Part shown: one piece after another, positions 1 to 11,583 of the stretch
Layout of the letters: every line of letters begins with the position of its first letter
How positions within the stretch are numbered: position 1 is the stretch's first letter
From: Nyssa sinensis
Taxonomy: Eukaryota > Streptophyta > Magnoliopsida > Cornales > Nyssaceae
DNA length: 64,000 bases
Assembly (NCBI GenBank): GCA_008638375.1
Contig: CM018049.1
Span: 310,001 to 374,000 of the forward strand
Direction of reading: 5' to 3'
The notes under the pieces: generated by a model
Database searches by the model: none
Seen by the model: only the letters and a program-made list of their open reading frames with translations
Told to the model about the DNA's origin: nothing
Translations under genes and position numbers: made by a program

Positions 1-850
1 CCAACTTAGCAAAATCCTTAACAAAGCGTCGATAATAACCTGCCAACCCAAGAAAACTTCGAATCTCGATCACGGTGGTTGGTTGAGGCCAGTTCAGAAT
101 AACCTCTATCTTATGCGGATCTACAGCAACACCTTCCTCAGAAATCACATGGCCCAAAAAGGAGATGCTGGGTAGCCAGAATTCACACTTTTTGAATTTT
201 GCATATAACTTGTGCTCCCTCAGGGTCTGTAACGCTATTCTCAAGTGCCTTTCGTGCTCCTCTTCATTCCGTGAGTACACTAATATGTCATCAATGAAAA
301 CAATGATGAAGTCATCCAAATATGTCTTGAAGACCCTATTCATTAAATCCATAAATGCAGCAGGAGCATTGGTCACACCAAAAGGCATGACCAAGAACTC
401 GTAATGACCATATCGGGTTCGGAAGGCTGTTTTCGATATGTCAGTATTCTTGACCTTAAGTTGATGGTATCCAGACCTTAAATCGATCTTGGAAAACACA
501 CTTGCTCTTTGCAATTGATCAAACAGCTCATCGATGCGTGGGAGCGGATACTTGTTCTTCACTGTCACTTTATTGAGCTCTCGGTAGTCGATACAAAGTC
601 TCAGAGAACCATCCTTCTTTTTCACGAATAACACCGGTGCTCCCTAGGGTGATACGCTAGGTCGGATGAATCCCTTCTCCAACAGCTCCTGCAATTGAGC
701 CTTCAGCTCTTTCAACTCTGATAGAGCCATCCGGTATGGAGCTTTAGATACCGGTTGAGTTCCGGGGATGAGGTCGATAGAAAATTCAATCTCTTGATCA
801 ACCGTCCCACTTGGTAAGTCCTCAGGGAATACATCGGGAAATTCACACAC
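1..850 (-). pseudogene. pol: Ty3/gypsy reverse transcriptase, 5' part, cut by window edge (Tekay/Del-like)
   Basis: Read on the minus strand this is the N-terminal half of a Ty3/gypsy reverse transcriptase, which copies element RNA into cDNA in cytoplasmic particles. It starts near 850 with the CEFPDVFPEDLP linker and continues through [17 protein letters not shown] and the PLPRIDEL and [12 protein letters not shown] motifs. The catalytic box FIDDILVYS is at about 272-297. The tail runs to the [12 protein letters not shown] region at base 1, where the window ends. One in-frame TAG at 644-646 replaces a codon that is usually Trp (SP-W-GAPV), consistent with TGG to TAG. The rest of the visible frame is open, so this copy is young or only lightly decayed. 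RNase H and integrase would lie left of base 1. I am confident of the domain; the Tekay/Del assignment is by motif style. Confidence 0.93.
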
Positions 851-1394
851 CACTGGTACTTCTGGTAACGGGGGACCTTGGGTTTGGGTATCCAGAACAC
901 TACACAAATAACCATGGCATCCCTTTTTTAATAATCTCCCTGCCTGGATGGCAGAGATGAGGTAGGGCGGAGGGGTAACGCCTTTTCCCTTAAATACAAA
1001 TTCGGGTTGCCCCGGGAGTTGAAATAATACTTTCTTTTCAAAACAATCGATGGTGGCGTGGTTGCGAGATAACCAATCCATGCCTATAATCACATCAAAT
1101 CCTTTGATATCCAAGGGTATTAGGTCTACTGACAGTTCTTGGTCCCCAATTTTTACACTACAGTCTCTAAGGATTTTGGACCCAATCATTCGTATCCTAG
1201 ATGGAGTTTGTACAAATAACAAATCATTCATAGGCTCAGATATTCTATGCAGTTTATCAGTAAATAGTGGAGATACAAAAGAATGTGTGGATCCAGAATC
1301 AATTAGCACATGTGTAGAGGTTTCACAGATCGGAAGTGTACCTGCTACCACAGTATTGGCAGTAGATGTCTCCCCTGGTACTAGGGCAAACACC
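800..1394 (-). pseudogene. pol: Retroviral-type aspartic protease region of the same gag-pol
   Basis: This is the minus-strand frame between the gag zinc knuckles and the RT. The retropepsin active site is a D-S-G-S-T-H-S-F motif whose Asp codon is near 1300. The C-terminal flap-like strand DVIIGMDWLS follows about 70 residues later, as is usual for plant Ty3/gypsy proteases. The enzyme cleaves the Gag-Pol polyprotein during particle maturation. The frame is continuous with the gag C-terminus upstream, where no ATG is needed because it is read as a fusion, and with the RT linker downstream. No stop codon lies inside the protease itself. It could still be translated only if the upstream gag stops were bypassed. 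Confidence 0.88.
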
Positions 1395-2481
1395 CTCCCT
1401 GGTCGTCCTTGTGGTGCTTTGCCCTTATCCTTTATGGGGGCCGTTGGAAGGAGTCTTTGTGTCGTAGCAGTGGTAGTCGGGGCTGGGGCTCTTGTATCGA
1501 GTGGTGGCTGTGGGCAGTCTTTGACCAGGTGTCCCTTTTCCCTGCACTAGTAACATGCATCGGTCAGCTTACGACATTCTCCCTGATAAGACAGCTAACA
1601 ATGAGGGCACTTGGTCACTTCCTTGGTTCTCCTCTGATTCTTCTCCCCTTTATCTCGACTTTCAGTTTTCTGCTTCTTTGAAGGTTGGGACTTCTTGAAG
1701 CTCTTCCCTTTGTTCTTCCGTCCCTGGTCCTTGAGTTGATTATACTCCTCCATGTCCTTTTCGATGACAAGGGCCTTGTTTAGAATATTAGAGTAAGTGT
1801 GTAGCTCAAAAGCAGATACCCTTGTTCGAAGTCCTAGGAGAAGGCCTCCTTGAAACTTCCTTGCTTTGTCCCTGCTCTCCTTGTATCAGGGAGGGGGCAA
1901 ATCTAGACAGGGCTGAGAACTTGGCAGCATACTGGATCACTGACATTTCTTCTTGCTGCAGATTTGTGAACTCTTGAATCCTCCTTTCACGAACTGTCGA
2001 CGGGAAAAACATGCCATAAAATCTTTCCACAAAATCTGCCCATGTCATAGTCGGGTTTTCCCTTTGTACTTCCAACCACCAGTTATACGCCTCCCCTTGT
2101 AACATGTAAGTGGGTAGCCTTACTTTTTCCTCCTCAATACAGATTAGGAGTCCAAAAGCTTTCTCCATTGCCATCACCCATAATTCGGCCTGCTCAGGCT
2201 CTGTGACTGTTTCAAAGGATGGAGGTCTCAACTTGTGAAACCTATCTAGCAGGTCATTGCGGATGCCAGCTCCAACGGGTGGCACCAGGAGCAGGCGGGG
2301 GTGGCATAGCTGGGGCTTCAGCCGGGTTGTTGGCTGGTCCGGGTTGATTCTGCTGCAGGGTTCTATTCAACCCTTCTATCGCTCGGGCGAACTGAGCCAA
2401 AGTTGCCCACATTTCACGTATAGTCGCGCTCTCAGTCGGGGCTTAAGGTTCCCTATTACCGTTTCTCGTCCGTGGCGGCAT
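1395..2481 (-). pseudogene. gag: Ty3/gypsy gag (capsid and nucleocapsid), multiply interrupted
   Basis: Gag forms the cytoplasmic particle and packages element RNA. The start at 2481 is chosen because it opens with MPPRTRN, a very common plant gypsy gag start. A capsid-type Retrotrans_gag block follows at about 1880-2285, containing the LPTYMLQGEAYNWW and WADFVERFYGMFFP motifs and then QYAAKFSALSRFAP. A lysine-rich linker is at about 1640-1760. Paired CCHC-like knuckles at about 1515-1610 have the form CPHC...GEC and CYxCREKGHLVKDCP. Breaks include a TAA about 13 codons in, a frameshift near 2280 between the Pro-rich N-terminus and the capsid, a stop at 1806 ending that frame, and TAG codons inside both knuckle motifs. 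The tandem-knuckle style fits Tekay/Del chromoviruses. The assignment as gag is secure; the lineage is likely. Confidence 0.9.
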
Positions 2482-2519
2482 CTGAGGCAGAATAAAAGTC
2501 ATTTTTCAATGGCGGGTAT
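2482..2519 (-). other. Remnant of the gag leader at a deletion junction
   Basis: A stretch of 38 bases lies between the gag ATG and the first base with recognisable LTR-A2 homology. No tRNA primer-binding site is visible. In the complete A2 copies the matching LTR point lies about 4.3 kb inside the LTR, so the rest of the LTR, the PBS and most of the leader appear to have been deleted here. Confidence 0.5.
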
Positions 2520-3595
2520 CGACAAACGGAAAGTCGTTTGGTTGAGGTCGATTTAGACCTGCAACCCGAGGTCCATCAATGGCGGTTTGCTACGGGTTTG
2601 AGTTTTTGGGGCAGTTTTATGGGTCCAAGTATGCACAAACACTCCAGGTTTCAATGTCTAACCATTATACATGCATTTACAGTCCCAAAGGAAATAAAAT
2701 AGTAGCCAAAAAAATCTAAAGAGAAAATTTAAAATTTTGGCTTGCTTACCTTCGAACAGTGGTCTCTCCTAGGGTTCGTATTCAAGCAGAAGCCTCCTAA
2801 TGGAGCAGGTCCAGTCCAGCCCTTCAGTTCTCAGTCCTTAGCTTCCTTCTAAGCTCCTTCAATGGTTACACACAACACACTCACTTTGTGTATATCTCAC
2901 TCTCTTTCTAAGATTCCCTCTCTCTAAGAGTCAGTATACAAGGCCTCTACAGTTCTGATTTCCCTCCATGCATATATGGAGATTATCTAAAAATCAGATT
3001 TGTCTTTGGCGTTTCATCTCCTCAAGTGCATGATGGATTTGCATGCAATTTGGTTGGGAGGAGATGTAATCATGGGTACATAGGCATGATGATCTAGGGG
3101 GGCATAGGGTGATGCATGCTGATGTGTTGCATGCTTGGTTATTGGCCACTTGGGAGGTGGCCAAATCAGATTTATACTCATATATATATATATATATGTC
3201 TTGGTATATTTGTTCACAAAGATGCTCCTAGCCTAGTTGATAATTTTTTGGTAAACCAAATTCTACCCAATTTGGTCAAGGGATCAAATCCTCTTGGCCA
3301 CATTTTTGGTTATTTTCCATATTTCGGGCTTAGGCCCTGTTTGGCTGCGCATTAATGCAGTTTCACTGTTTCCTACCTAACTTTCATTTGTAGCTTATTT
3401 TTCGAAGCGGTTTCTTCCGGTCAACTCCTAGTTAGGTTAGCTTCAGTGTCAGTAATCAGTTTCTCAGAATTTTGAAATCAGCTAACATGGGTTTTGCCTG
3501 TGTTAAACAGTTGAATTTAAACAGTTAAATGCCAGATCAGATTTCAGAAAGAGTTTTCATTACATAATTTAATAATTAAGTCTAGGGTGTTGCAA
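2520..3595 (-). mobile_element. Truncated LTR-A2 (5' LTR start) of the Tekay-like element
   Basis: The outer end at 3595 reads GGTGTTGCA, which is TGCAACACC in the sense direction. From about 2519 the sequence matches the A2 solo LTR near 38876-40084, including the block after GACAAACG and the shared CATGCATATATGGAGAT region (near 2968 and 39343). About 1.1 kb remains of an LTR that is 5.4-5.5 kb elsewhere. The sense donor GAAG|GTAAGC at 2749/2750 matches the exon-1 donor of the other copies. Its position directly upstream of gag is the only physical link in the window between LTR-A and a coding region. Confidence 0.75.
3180..3197. repeat. (TA)n microsatellite
   Basis: A short alternating TA run lies in the promoter-side part of the truncated LTR. 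Similar TA or CA blocks sit at the equivalent place in the other LTR-A copies. Confidence 0.9.
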
Positions 3596-3888
3596 AGACC
3601 AATGGGCATAATTTGTACAACTTTATAGTTTAAATTTTGCTGTCAAATGAATACCAAAAATTACAAAAATTCACACTTAGGCTTTTAGGACTATTTTGAA
3701 CTCAATGGTGGCCCGTTTCACCAAATAAAATTCTCAATGTATAAGTCCTTAAGAAATGCACCCTAAAATTAACACTTTATGAATATTAATCACTGCCATA
3801 TGAACCACATAAGCCATTGATGATGAAGAATGGCAAAAAGGAATTGAAAGAAGAAAACATATGATGGCAAAGAGAGTTGAAATAATAA
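3596..3888 (+). mobile_element. Fragment 1 of the oldest (host) LTR-A copy
   Basis: This lies between the Tekay-like element and the next insertion. It has weak similarity to the reverse-module region of LTR-A (GAACTCAATGGTGGCCCGTTTCACC). It continues after the inserted 3889-8056 element through the 5-bp duplication AATAA. No coding potential is seen. Confidence 0.5.
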
Positions 3889-4439
3889 TGTCATGACCCG
3901 AAACCCACCCTGTGCGGATCTCGAGTCGTGACCGCCGCTCCAAGACTCGAAGGCCTCGGGACAAGGCTCGCATCTGCAGCGGTATCGAATAGATGTGCTT
4001 CATGTGGTTGCGGAAGCGTGAAAAACTTTTTCTTTTCTTTTCTTATTTTAAATTTGCACATCCGTCCGATACTGCCGCTATTCACAATGGTACACATGAT
4101 CATATATTCAGAGCATAACTAAAAACTTAAAGGATTTTATAATAGATACATGTTCAGTTGCCCCTTGGGGCTTAATACATAACAGTTCACTACCTTACTA
4201 AAACAAGGGTTACATCTTAAGTTCATGATACTAAACAAAGAACTACTTAGATGTCCCTTCCAAAAACAGCTAGCTCATCCTCATCGTCTTCAAATCAGCC
4301 CTATTGTCAATCACCTGAAAGGGGGATCCGAACAAAGTCCGGGTAAGCTAATCTAAGCTTGTGAGTAATTCTAGTATTCGTCATGGGGTTTTTAATCAAC
4401 AGTGGTTTTAGCTCATAAAGGTTTATAAATCAATCGCCG

Positions 4440-4740
4440 TCAATTCTTCATATCTTTTGAACACAAAATATATGCATTCATAAAACTCATAGCTTTGAAA
4501 CATTTAAAATATTCAAGCTAACATATGCTTTTTCATATAAAACTTGTAACTCTGAATACAAAATATATGCATTCCATAAAACTCATAGCTTTGAAACATT
4601 TAAAATGTTCAAGCTAACATATACTTTTTCATATAGAACTTGTAACTCTGAATGCAAAATATATGCATTCCATAAAACTCATAGCTCTGAAACATGTAAA
4701 GTGCTCAAGCTAAAAATATGTTCTTCTTTAAATAGAGTAT
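4440..4740. repeat. Three tandem units of about 96 bp inside LTR-A1
   Basis: The motif CAAAATATATGCATTC recurs near 4464, 4558 and 4655, followed each time by ATAAAACTCATAGC and a run ending in CAAGCTAA. A related array with a unit of about 89 bp is at 44600-45005 in the copy at 41352. Confidence 0.8.
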
Positions 4741-5351
4741 ATATAACTCAAACATGTAAATATAAAAATGAAGATTTAAAATCTGCTTTCATTTTCAAAT
4801 ATCTATTCTTCTCACTTTAACTCTTGGAATCTGTTTCGAACCAGACTCCCGTTTTACTCCCGTCGAGATATCTCTTTGCCTGTGGGATTAGATCCTGCTA
4901 CCAGGCATTTGACAATCCATTGAATTCCGTCGAACTCAAAATCTTGTCGGCTCCACAGGATAGTGGAGTCCCTTGCGAACCCCAACACCCTGTCTCGTGC
5001 TTATGCACAGTTATCTTGTATTTCAAGAAACTACTTTTATCTCATGACTTCTTCTCATAAATACTATTTAAGAGTATTCAAACACAAAGTATATAACTTT
5101 ATAATAAAACTTTCAATTCTTAGAATATACGAATTCAGAATATATCTCAGAGATTTTGCAATATGAAAACTCAACATGCTAAGGCATATTTAAAGGAAAC
5201 TGTTAGTAAATCCGTTATCTGAACAGAGTAATTTAAAACAAAAGACGTATGAAAACTGAATTCGATATTCAAATACTTTTCATGACTTGAACTCAAAACT
5301 TCTTTGAAATCCATGGAGTTAAATCTCCACTTCGAATGCAGGGTTACTCAC

Positions 5352-5406
5352 CTTGGTCCTTTAGGGTTAGTGCTAATAATGCGCTTTCCCACTTCCTTTG
5401 TAGTTC
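5352..5406 (-). other. Conserved small leader exon of LTR-A (copy at 3889)
   Basis: In the sense direction the segment is preceded by TTGTTCTTAG (acceptor) and followed by GTGAGTAACCC (donor). It is 55 nt long and starts GAACTACAAAGG. Equivalent segments with both signals occur at 21562-21620, 43974-44027 and 61394-61447. The splicing role is inferred from signal conservation only. Confidence 0.5.
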
Positions 5407-5819
5407 CTAAGAACAATTCATAATAACCTCATTAAATTCACATTCACCATAATAACACCTATAGATGTTGCCTAACTTATGCTTAGTTCGTATTAGATCC
5501 TAAAACGATTTCATAAATTCATATGTACTTACCTTAACTCGTACTCTTATCCTATGACAAAATTTAATGTGTTAGGAATTTAATTCATTTTAATTTATAC
5601 TCTTCTGGTAGCTCCATTAACTTTAAATTAAGTTATTTACTTGACATGTTAACGCGTCGCGTCTTCTCGTACTTTACTTCACATGTTTACGTGTCGTGTC
5701 TTTCGTATTTCATTTCCTCGTCTATGCCTTAGATTAGCATTTTGGCATTACTTTAATTTATAGTCATCTAACAGATGCTATTCTACAAATTTTATGTCTT
5801 TTTATTTTAGACATCTCTT

Positions 5820-6310
5820 TTGGTCAAATAGACTCTACCATTGAGTCCAGAGCGTCGAAGAAAGTCGGTTTAGGCTTTCCAAGAATTTAATTCGGACTTT
5901 TGTATGTAAAATGACAAAATGGTCATTTACCATTTTACGTGTCATATTTTTCGTACTTCGTTTCGTAATTTGGACTCCATTATTGAGTCCGGAAAGTCGA
6001 GGAAAGTCAATTTAGACCTTTTCTGGTTTTAATTTGGCTTTTGAGGTACTAGGAGTAATTTGGTCATTTTACCTCCTTACGTGTCTTCATGTTCAGGACC
6101 TCATCTCGAGTCGTGGACCTCACCATTGGATTCAGAAGGTCCGAGATAGTAAGAATACACTAATAACTTGTTAATTTTGGATGAGGGGTATTTTGGTCAT
6201 TTACCCCTTTACGTGTCTTTATTTTTCGGGGCCCCATCTCGCAAAACGGACTCCTACCATTAGTCTCAGAATACCCAAAATAGTAAGGATATACTATTCA
6301 TATGTTTAAT
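5820..6310. repeat. Hairpin-module array in LTR-A1
   Basis: Three or four degenerate modules of about 140-150 bp, each with a 'GGTCATTT..ACGTGTC..TTTTTCG' part followed by a short inverted repeat. Clear hairpins are GACTC/GAGTC at 5831-5847 and GGACTC/GAGTCC at 5972-5990, each with a 7-base loop. Later modules (about 6117 and 6250) are decayed. Confidence 0.7.
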
Positions 6311-6688
6311 TTGGACTTCATTTGCTTCATATATGACCCAGGGGCAAAATAGTAATTTTACTTTATTTATTAAATAATTAAATTAATTATTTAATTATTT
6401 TTCTAGGGGCCTAATTGCATAGAATTTTCATCAGATGGGCCACAGTGGGATTTCTCATAGTTTTGGAGTCAATCTGTAAATAAGAAAAGTTCTGGTTCAT
6501 TAAATTTAATTTAAAACAGAAAACCAGTAGGTTTAGGTCACACATAAGTGAACCGGTTCGATCCATTTGTAAACCAACCAGTTTAGCCGGTTTAACACGA
6601 AATGCTTGACGTCAGCCCTAATGTTTTAAATTTTAAAACATGAACGAAACGTCGTCGTTCCATTTATTCGGTGGCTAGCCCGTAGCTC

Positions 6689-6698
6689 GACACGTGTC
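6689..6698. promoter_or_regulatory. G-box palindrome GACACGTGTC in LTR-A
   Basis: A perfect 10-bp palindrome with the CACGTG core bound by plant bZIP and bHLH factors. The same site at the same LTR position is at 38378-38387 (core kept) and 48190-48199 (perfect). Function is not shown. Confidence 0.5.
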
Positions 6699-7359
6699 CG
6701 AGTCCACCCACCGTTCTAAACGTTTGCGAGTCGACTCAGTGTCGTCTTCCCCATTCGACCCCTACTATTGCCCTAATTTATGCAGTCCATTTCTTCCATT
6801 TTCGTGGAGTTTGGCTCAATGTACTCCATCTGTTTTTAACCTAAATCATTTCTAGGACAGGCAGGATCATTTTGGCATTCATTTTTGGCTTCAAATCGAT
6901 CTCATGGGTTCGGGCAGAGGGTTGAAAACCCAACCTGCAACTCATTCGTATATGCTCATTTTTGAGCCAAAATCATTGAGGTCTGTTTTGTCATGATCCA
7001 TTTTACATAAGGTTTCATTCCCCGTTCTTTAAACCTAGTTTCAGGTGTGAGTTCCAGAGTTTGGTTTTCAAAACCAAAACCTGCAACCCGTGTTATGGAG
7101 GTCAGTTCTTTTGATTTTAGATCGCGGTCATATGTTTTTAGGTTGCTCGTAGGGTCTAGTTTTTGTCTCAATAAACCAAACAAGGTTTGGTTGTGATGGA
7201 GTCAGACCTGTTGTAAGCAAGGTCTTCAATGGCTGCCTTGTGTACGGTTGAGGGTTTCTAATGTTTTCATGGCTTGATTTCATGCTTAATCATGTCTAAA
7301 CATATTCTACATATCACATATACAAAATGAAGGCTTAAAATAGTTTATACATAGAGAAA

Positions 7360-7880
7360 ATCTAGAGAGAGAAAAAGTGATAGTTTCATGTATTCTCACC
7401 TTTCTCCTTTGGTTTCTCTCTTCTTTTCCCTTTGCTTTCCACCACTGAGTATCCCAGAGCTCTTCTTCTCTCTCTTTCTCTCCTTTTCGTGTGTTGCAAA
7501 TGAGGTGTGTATATAAAATGTATTTGAGTGTATATGTATAATTCTCTTACTCAATTCTGATTTGCCCCTTCTTAACTACCTCTGATCCACCTTTCATTTC
7601 GCTCCCATACTCCTTTTCAAATCAGGCCTTACCTCCCCTCACTTCCCACCATATCTCCTTGTCCCCTCCATGTATATATATATATATATAGATAATATCT
7701 CACACACTCACACACCCTCACGGTTCTATGCACACATATATTAACATATTATATATACACATAGATAAATATATTTATTCATTCCCATGGGTATATACCT
7801 ACACATATATATTTAATGTATCTATGTACATACATGCATACATGCTTGGCTTACATATACATATACACATTACACCTTCC
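7360..7880. repeat. CT-rich and TA/CA microsatellite block near the sense start of LTR-A1
   Basis: Contains CT-rich tracts and an alternating TA run at 7671-7690, then CA/TA-rich sequence. It lies just upstream, in the sense direction, of the exon-1 donor, so it probably overlaps the promoter and exon 1. Confidence 0.7.
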
Positions 7881-8056
7881 ATGTAGTCTAATGTGTGTTT
7901 AAATTGTTATAATTAAAACTAATTATTTCATATAAATAAATAATTATTTATTTATTTAATTAATTATTCTCTTTGAGTGTAAATGTTTTTACACTAAGTT
8001 TCTTTAATCTCGTAATACGTGTCATATGACCCAGTATCTTTGGTCGGGATATTACA

Positions 8057-8432
8057 AATAAGTTGGAGGCCTTTTAGAATTAGAACTCCTTATATTGCTA
8101 AGGTTAGGGGAGAAGAACAAGAGTCATCTCTGAACATTCTGAGAATTGCGAAAGCATAGGCGACAATTTTCTAGAGATAAAATCACATCAAGATCAAGAG
8201 GGTGAAAACAACTACAAGGTAGCCAAGGATCAAGAATAGATAGCTAACCTAAAGGAGAATGTGAGTCACCTTAAACCTTGAAATGGAGAATTTTCTATTC
8301 AAATGCAAGTTCTTTACAGTTTTATGATAATATATACAATTCTTTCCCAATTATGATATTTTTAGATCACTATGCTTAATGTTTTAATTGCATGTCTAAA
8401 ACAACACGTCTTTAAATGTTTTATGTGATATG
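8057..8432 (+). mobile_element. Fragment 2 of the oldest LTR-A copy
   Basis: Resumes after the 3889-8056 insertion. It contains GAATGTGAGTCACC followed by a match to the AATGGAGAATTT part that follows the small-exon donor in other copies. It runs to the target site ATATG (8428-8432) of the next insertion. Nothing coding is seen. Confidence 0.55.
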
Positions 8433-9419
8433 TGTAACACCTCGACCTAATAAATTAGGTGATTAATGTAATGTAGTAAAGACAACCTAAATGAAAAACT
8501 TTTTAAGGCCAAATGTGTAAATTATGAAGTAAGAGTAACAGTCTAACCTTATTACGGGTGAGACTAATCTAACCAAGTTTGGTGAGAATGAATGACCAAA
8601 TACACCGCTAACCTGAAAAGAGGAACTGTAGAGATCTGAAAAATGAGGGTAAATTTTTCGTTTTTGCCGATAGGGCACTATTCATGCACAGTTTGTCGGT
8701 AGGGAGCTACACATGCACTTTTAGATGTAAGACATGTTTAGGAGCCTATTTTGAGTATATCATAGAAGAGAAATATGTTTATAATGTTGCAATACACCTC
8801 CTGTAAAAACTTCAGCTTATTCGGAGATAGTTTCAAAAATTAGACCAAAAGGGCATCTAGGTGGCCTGGGTGGATCCGGCCAAACCCGGCCACAGGAGAA
8901 AATTTATTTTTTTGAAAATTTTCATTTAAAATAATTTTAAGAACTTCGGTTAAAGCAAAATGTCGAACTGAGGCATTTCAGGATGGGTTGTAATGTAACG
9001 GGGTCCTGGATTCATTTAGGGCAAAAAGGTCATTTTTGCCCTTTTTGCCCCTTTAGTATAAATACAACCCCTTAGTGTTAAAAATCAAAATTTTGGACTG
9101 GAGAAAGAGCAAAATTCGTGCGTGGGAGAGAAAAGGTGAGAAAACCTAGGGTTTTCAAGTTTCAAGCCACCAAAACACACATCTCTGCTTGGATTTTCGC
9201 AAAGGTTCCTTCTAGGAAGTTGTTCCTCTCAATAAGACTATCTTCTCATTGATCGGTTCAGCTGCACAGCAAACACAACTCCCTCAGTTTGAGAAAAATC
9301 ATTCTAGGTATGATACCTTGCTAAGTTAGGAATAGATTTAAGTTTCCTTGCCTTTCTATATGATGATTGAATGATTTAGATGTTTACTTGATGTTAGAAA
9401 ATCACATAGGTGGTAGTTG

Positions 9420-9890
9420 CTTTGAAAACTTAGAGTTGGTTGTTTATGTACTTGTATGTTCTTTGTTATTCTTTGGGAGTTTGGTAAAGTGATAAACATG
9501 AACCATGACTATATGTATAATCCATTGTATTCTAGCTTATGTTCATGTAAACAAAATCTTGTAGTTGGAAAGTTATGATTTATTCAAGATATTGGTGATT
9601 TATGTATTTTGTAATCTTAGAGAATTTGTCAAGGTTATGAACATGTAACTTGTTTATGTGTTTGATTCATTGCATTCTAACTTATGTTCATGAAGAGAAA
9701 CTCTTGTGGTTTGAGAGTTATGATTTATTCCATGAGTTGGTAGTTTGTGTATTTGTATTTTCTTTGAGAAATTGTTAAAGTAATGAACATGAAACTTGAT
9801 TATATGTTTAATTCATTGTATTGTGACTTACATTCATGTAGACAAAGTGTTGTGAATTTGAAGTTATGCTTTTCTTTGTGAATGAGACAT
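9420..9890. repeat. Degenerate tandem repeat, about 145 bp x 3, in LTR-B
   Basis: The blocks AGTTATGATTTATTC (near 9573 and 9717) and AAGTTATGCTTTTC (9861) each close a unit that also holds GTTCATGTA/GTTCATGAA and ATTCATTG. The same array appears at 15380-15680 and, inverted, at 18480-18860. Confidence 0.7.
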
Positions 9891-10919
9891 ATTTTAAGTC
9901 ACACTCCATGTGTTGATGAAATGTTTCATAGAGATTGCATTATTGCATGGTGAAATCAAAGCATATTAACATATGGTGAATTCTTTGAAAACATATTGTG
10001 GGTTGAGCACTTGGTGCTATGCATTATAAGGGTGTAGATCCTGTGGTGAAAAAACCAAAATTGGCCATTGGTACACTTGCCAACGGGGATGGACCGTGAA
10101 GTGAGACATACGATTGGTACTCATGCCAACGAGGAAGGACCATGAAGTGAGGCATGGGCGTGGCATAGAGTTTGCATGTGTGTGTTATGCATATTGACAT
10201 TGCATGGCATTGAGGGATTATGGGATTATAGCTTTTAAAATGTACACTTGCACATGCCACGCCTTAAATTTGTTCCTAGCATTAACATGTGTTATACCAG
10301 CAATTGAGCTGACCCATTCGTGGGATATCATATTACAGACGAGACTCCAGGTACTTGAAGACTTGATGAAATCTTGAAGGATGAAGGGGGAGGTGGACCA
10401 TGGAGGATTTTTGTCCCTTGGAGCATGTTTTTTTATGTATGGGCATAAGCCCAAATAACTTGTATTTAAATTTGAAAAATAGTGAACTATAGGCCTTGGG
10501 CCACTTTGCAATGTAAGGGTCTAAAACCCAAATGATTGGTGGGATGTCTTTATTTAAGGTGTATCATATATATGTGTTGAAATTAGTAGAAGTATGTTTT
10601 ACTTCCATGAATTATGGCCATTGAGTGAGGATGGAAATGTGTGAGTCATTGATTGTATAATGTATCATGAATATTAGGTGAAAAAATGCTTAGAAAATAA
10701 GGGAAATCATGTCAAAATTTTGTGAAATTAAAAAAACCATTAGGTGTGTAAAATGCCCATAAATAAGTGGGGAAAAAGTGCCACAAATTGAGGTTAGAAG
10801 ATTTGAGAAAATAGGTCAAAACTAGAGAAAATTAGCTGCAGCCGCTACAAGTAAAAATTCAGAAATAGAAAAATTTAGGTTGCAGCCATGAACAATAAAA
10901 ATGTAGGAAATCAGAAAAA

Positions 10920-11090
10920 CTGCTCTCAGTCGCTACAGTGCCCAGCCCCCAGTCGCCTGCAGCCTCTTGCACCTACGAGCGCTTGCCGCGAGGCCATGCG
11001 CGCCTGGCCGCCTGCCTGCGCTTCCAACGTCCTACCTGCAGCCATGCTTGCCTGTCTTGCCTGCTGCCACCTACTGCCCAGCCCACGTGC
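10920..11090. repeat. GC-rich patch in LTR-B
   Basis: A strongly GC-rich stretch of Cys/Ala/Pro-type codons in AT-rich surroundings. Equivalent patches are at 17110-17240 (inverted) and 19740-19870. Open frames across it exist in several frames at once, as expected from composition, so I do not call a gene. Confidence 0.6.
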
Positions 11091-11099
11091 ACCATCCTT

Positions 11100-11400
11100 A
11101 ATAGCCACTTAACATCCACCTTTGGGTCACCTTTTCGAGCTATATATGGACACCATATCGGGTCATGTTTGGCCACCCTATTGGGCTATTTTTGGTCACT
11201 TTTTGGGGGCCACGTTTGGCCATTTCCTTAGGCCAATTTTTGGTAGACCTTTTAATCCATTCTTAGACCATACCTTGGGGTATTTTGGGTTCCGTTTGGG
11301 CCAGTATTCCAAGGTGTTTGTAGGGACATTTTGAGACTATTTTAGAGACCATGTTTGGACACTACTTGGACTACCTTGACCATTAGTTGGGGGAAATGTT
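11100..11400. repeat. Short-period TTTGGCCA repeat cluster in LTR-B
   Basis: Many variants of GTTTGGCCA, GGGCCA and TTTTGGG spaced roughly 20-40 bp apart. The same cluster is at 16850-17090 (inverted) and 19880-20170. Confidence 0.65.
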
Positions 11401-11583
11401 TGACTACTATTTGGGACTCATCTTGGGTGGGTCTAGTTAATAAATTTTCATTTCTAATTTTGGGAAAAACATGGGAAAATGAATGAATGCACAATTAAAT
11501 TCACCTTATGACCTTTCATTTATTTTTCTTATTTCATTTCACTCACTCCCCGAGTTTGTGAAAATTCGGGGCATGACAGGAAC

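Larger units (their letters stand above)
3889..8056 (-). mobile_element. Solo LTR, family LTR-A1 (4.17 kb), TSD AATAA
   Basis: On the plus strand it starts TGTCATGACCCGAAACCCAC and ends GGTCGGGATATTACA. It is flanked by AATAA at 3884-3888 and 8057-8061. No gag, pol, PBS or PPT is present, so it is best read as a solo LTR left by LTR-LTR recombination. In the sense (minus) direction it carries TA/CA microsatellites, an exon-1 donor at 7399/7400, a hairpin-module array (about 5820-6310), a 55-nt small exon (5352-5406) and three repeats of about 96 bp (about 4440-4740). Open frames inside are short and not conserved. Confidence 0.9.
8627..11578. mobile_element. Solo LTR, family LTR-B (2.95 kb), TSD GGAAC
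   Basis: Runs TGTAGAGATCTG...GGGGCATGACA between GGAAC at 8622-8626 and 11579-11583. No coding domain is present. It contains tandem units of about 145 bp (9420-9890), a duplicated short block with GGACCGTGAAGTGAGACATA (about 10040-10165), a GC-rich patch (10920-11090), a run of TTTGGCCA/CCATGTTTGG motifs (11100-11400) and a terminal hairpin CCCCGA...TCGGGG. Its sense direction is unknown because no internal region was found. Confidence 0.92.

Noticed and set aside
10888..11231. Ala/Cys-rich open frames in the GC-rich patch as a small gene.
   Set aside because: Four overlapping frames on both strands are open because of base composition, and the other LTR-B copies do not keep any of them.
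8433..11578. One element starting TGTAACACC at 8433 and ending GCATGACA at 11578.
   Set aside because: The flanks ATATG and GGAAC do not match. GGAAC pairs 8627 with 11578, and ATATG pairs 8433 with 56076.
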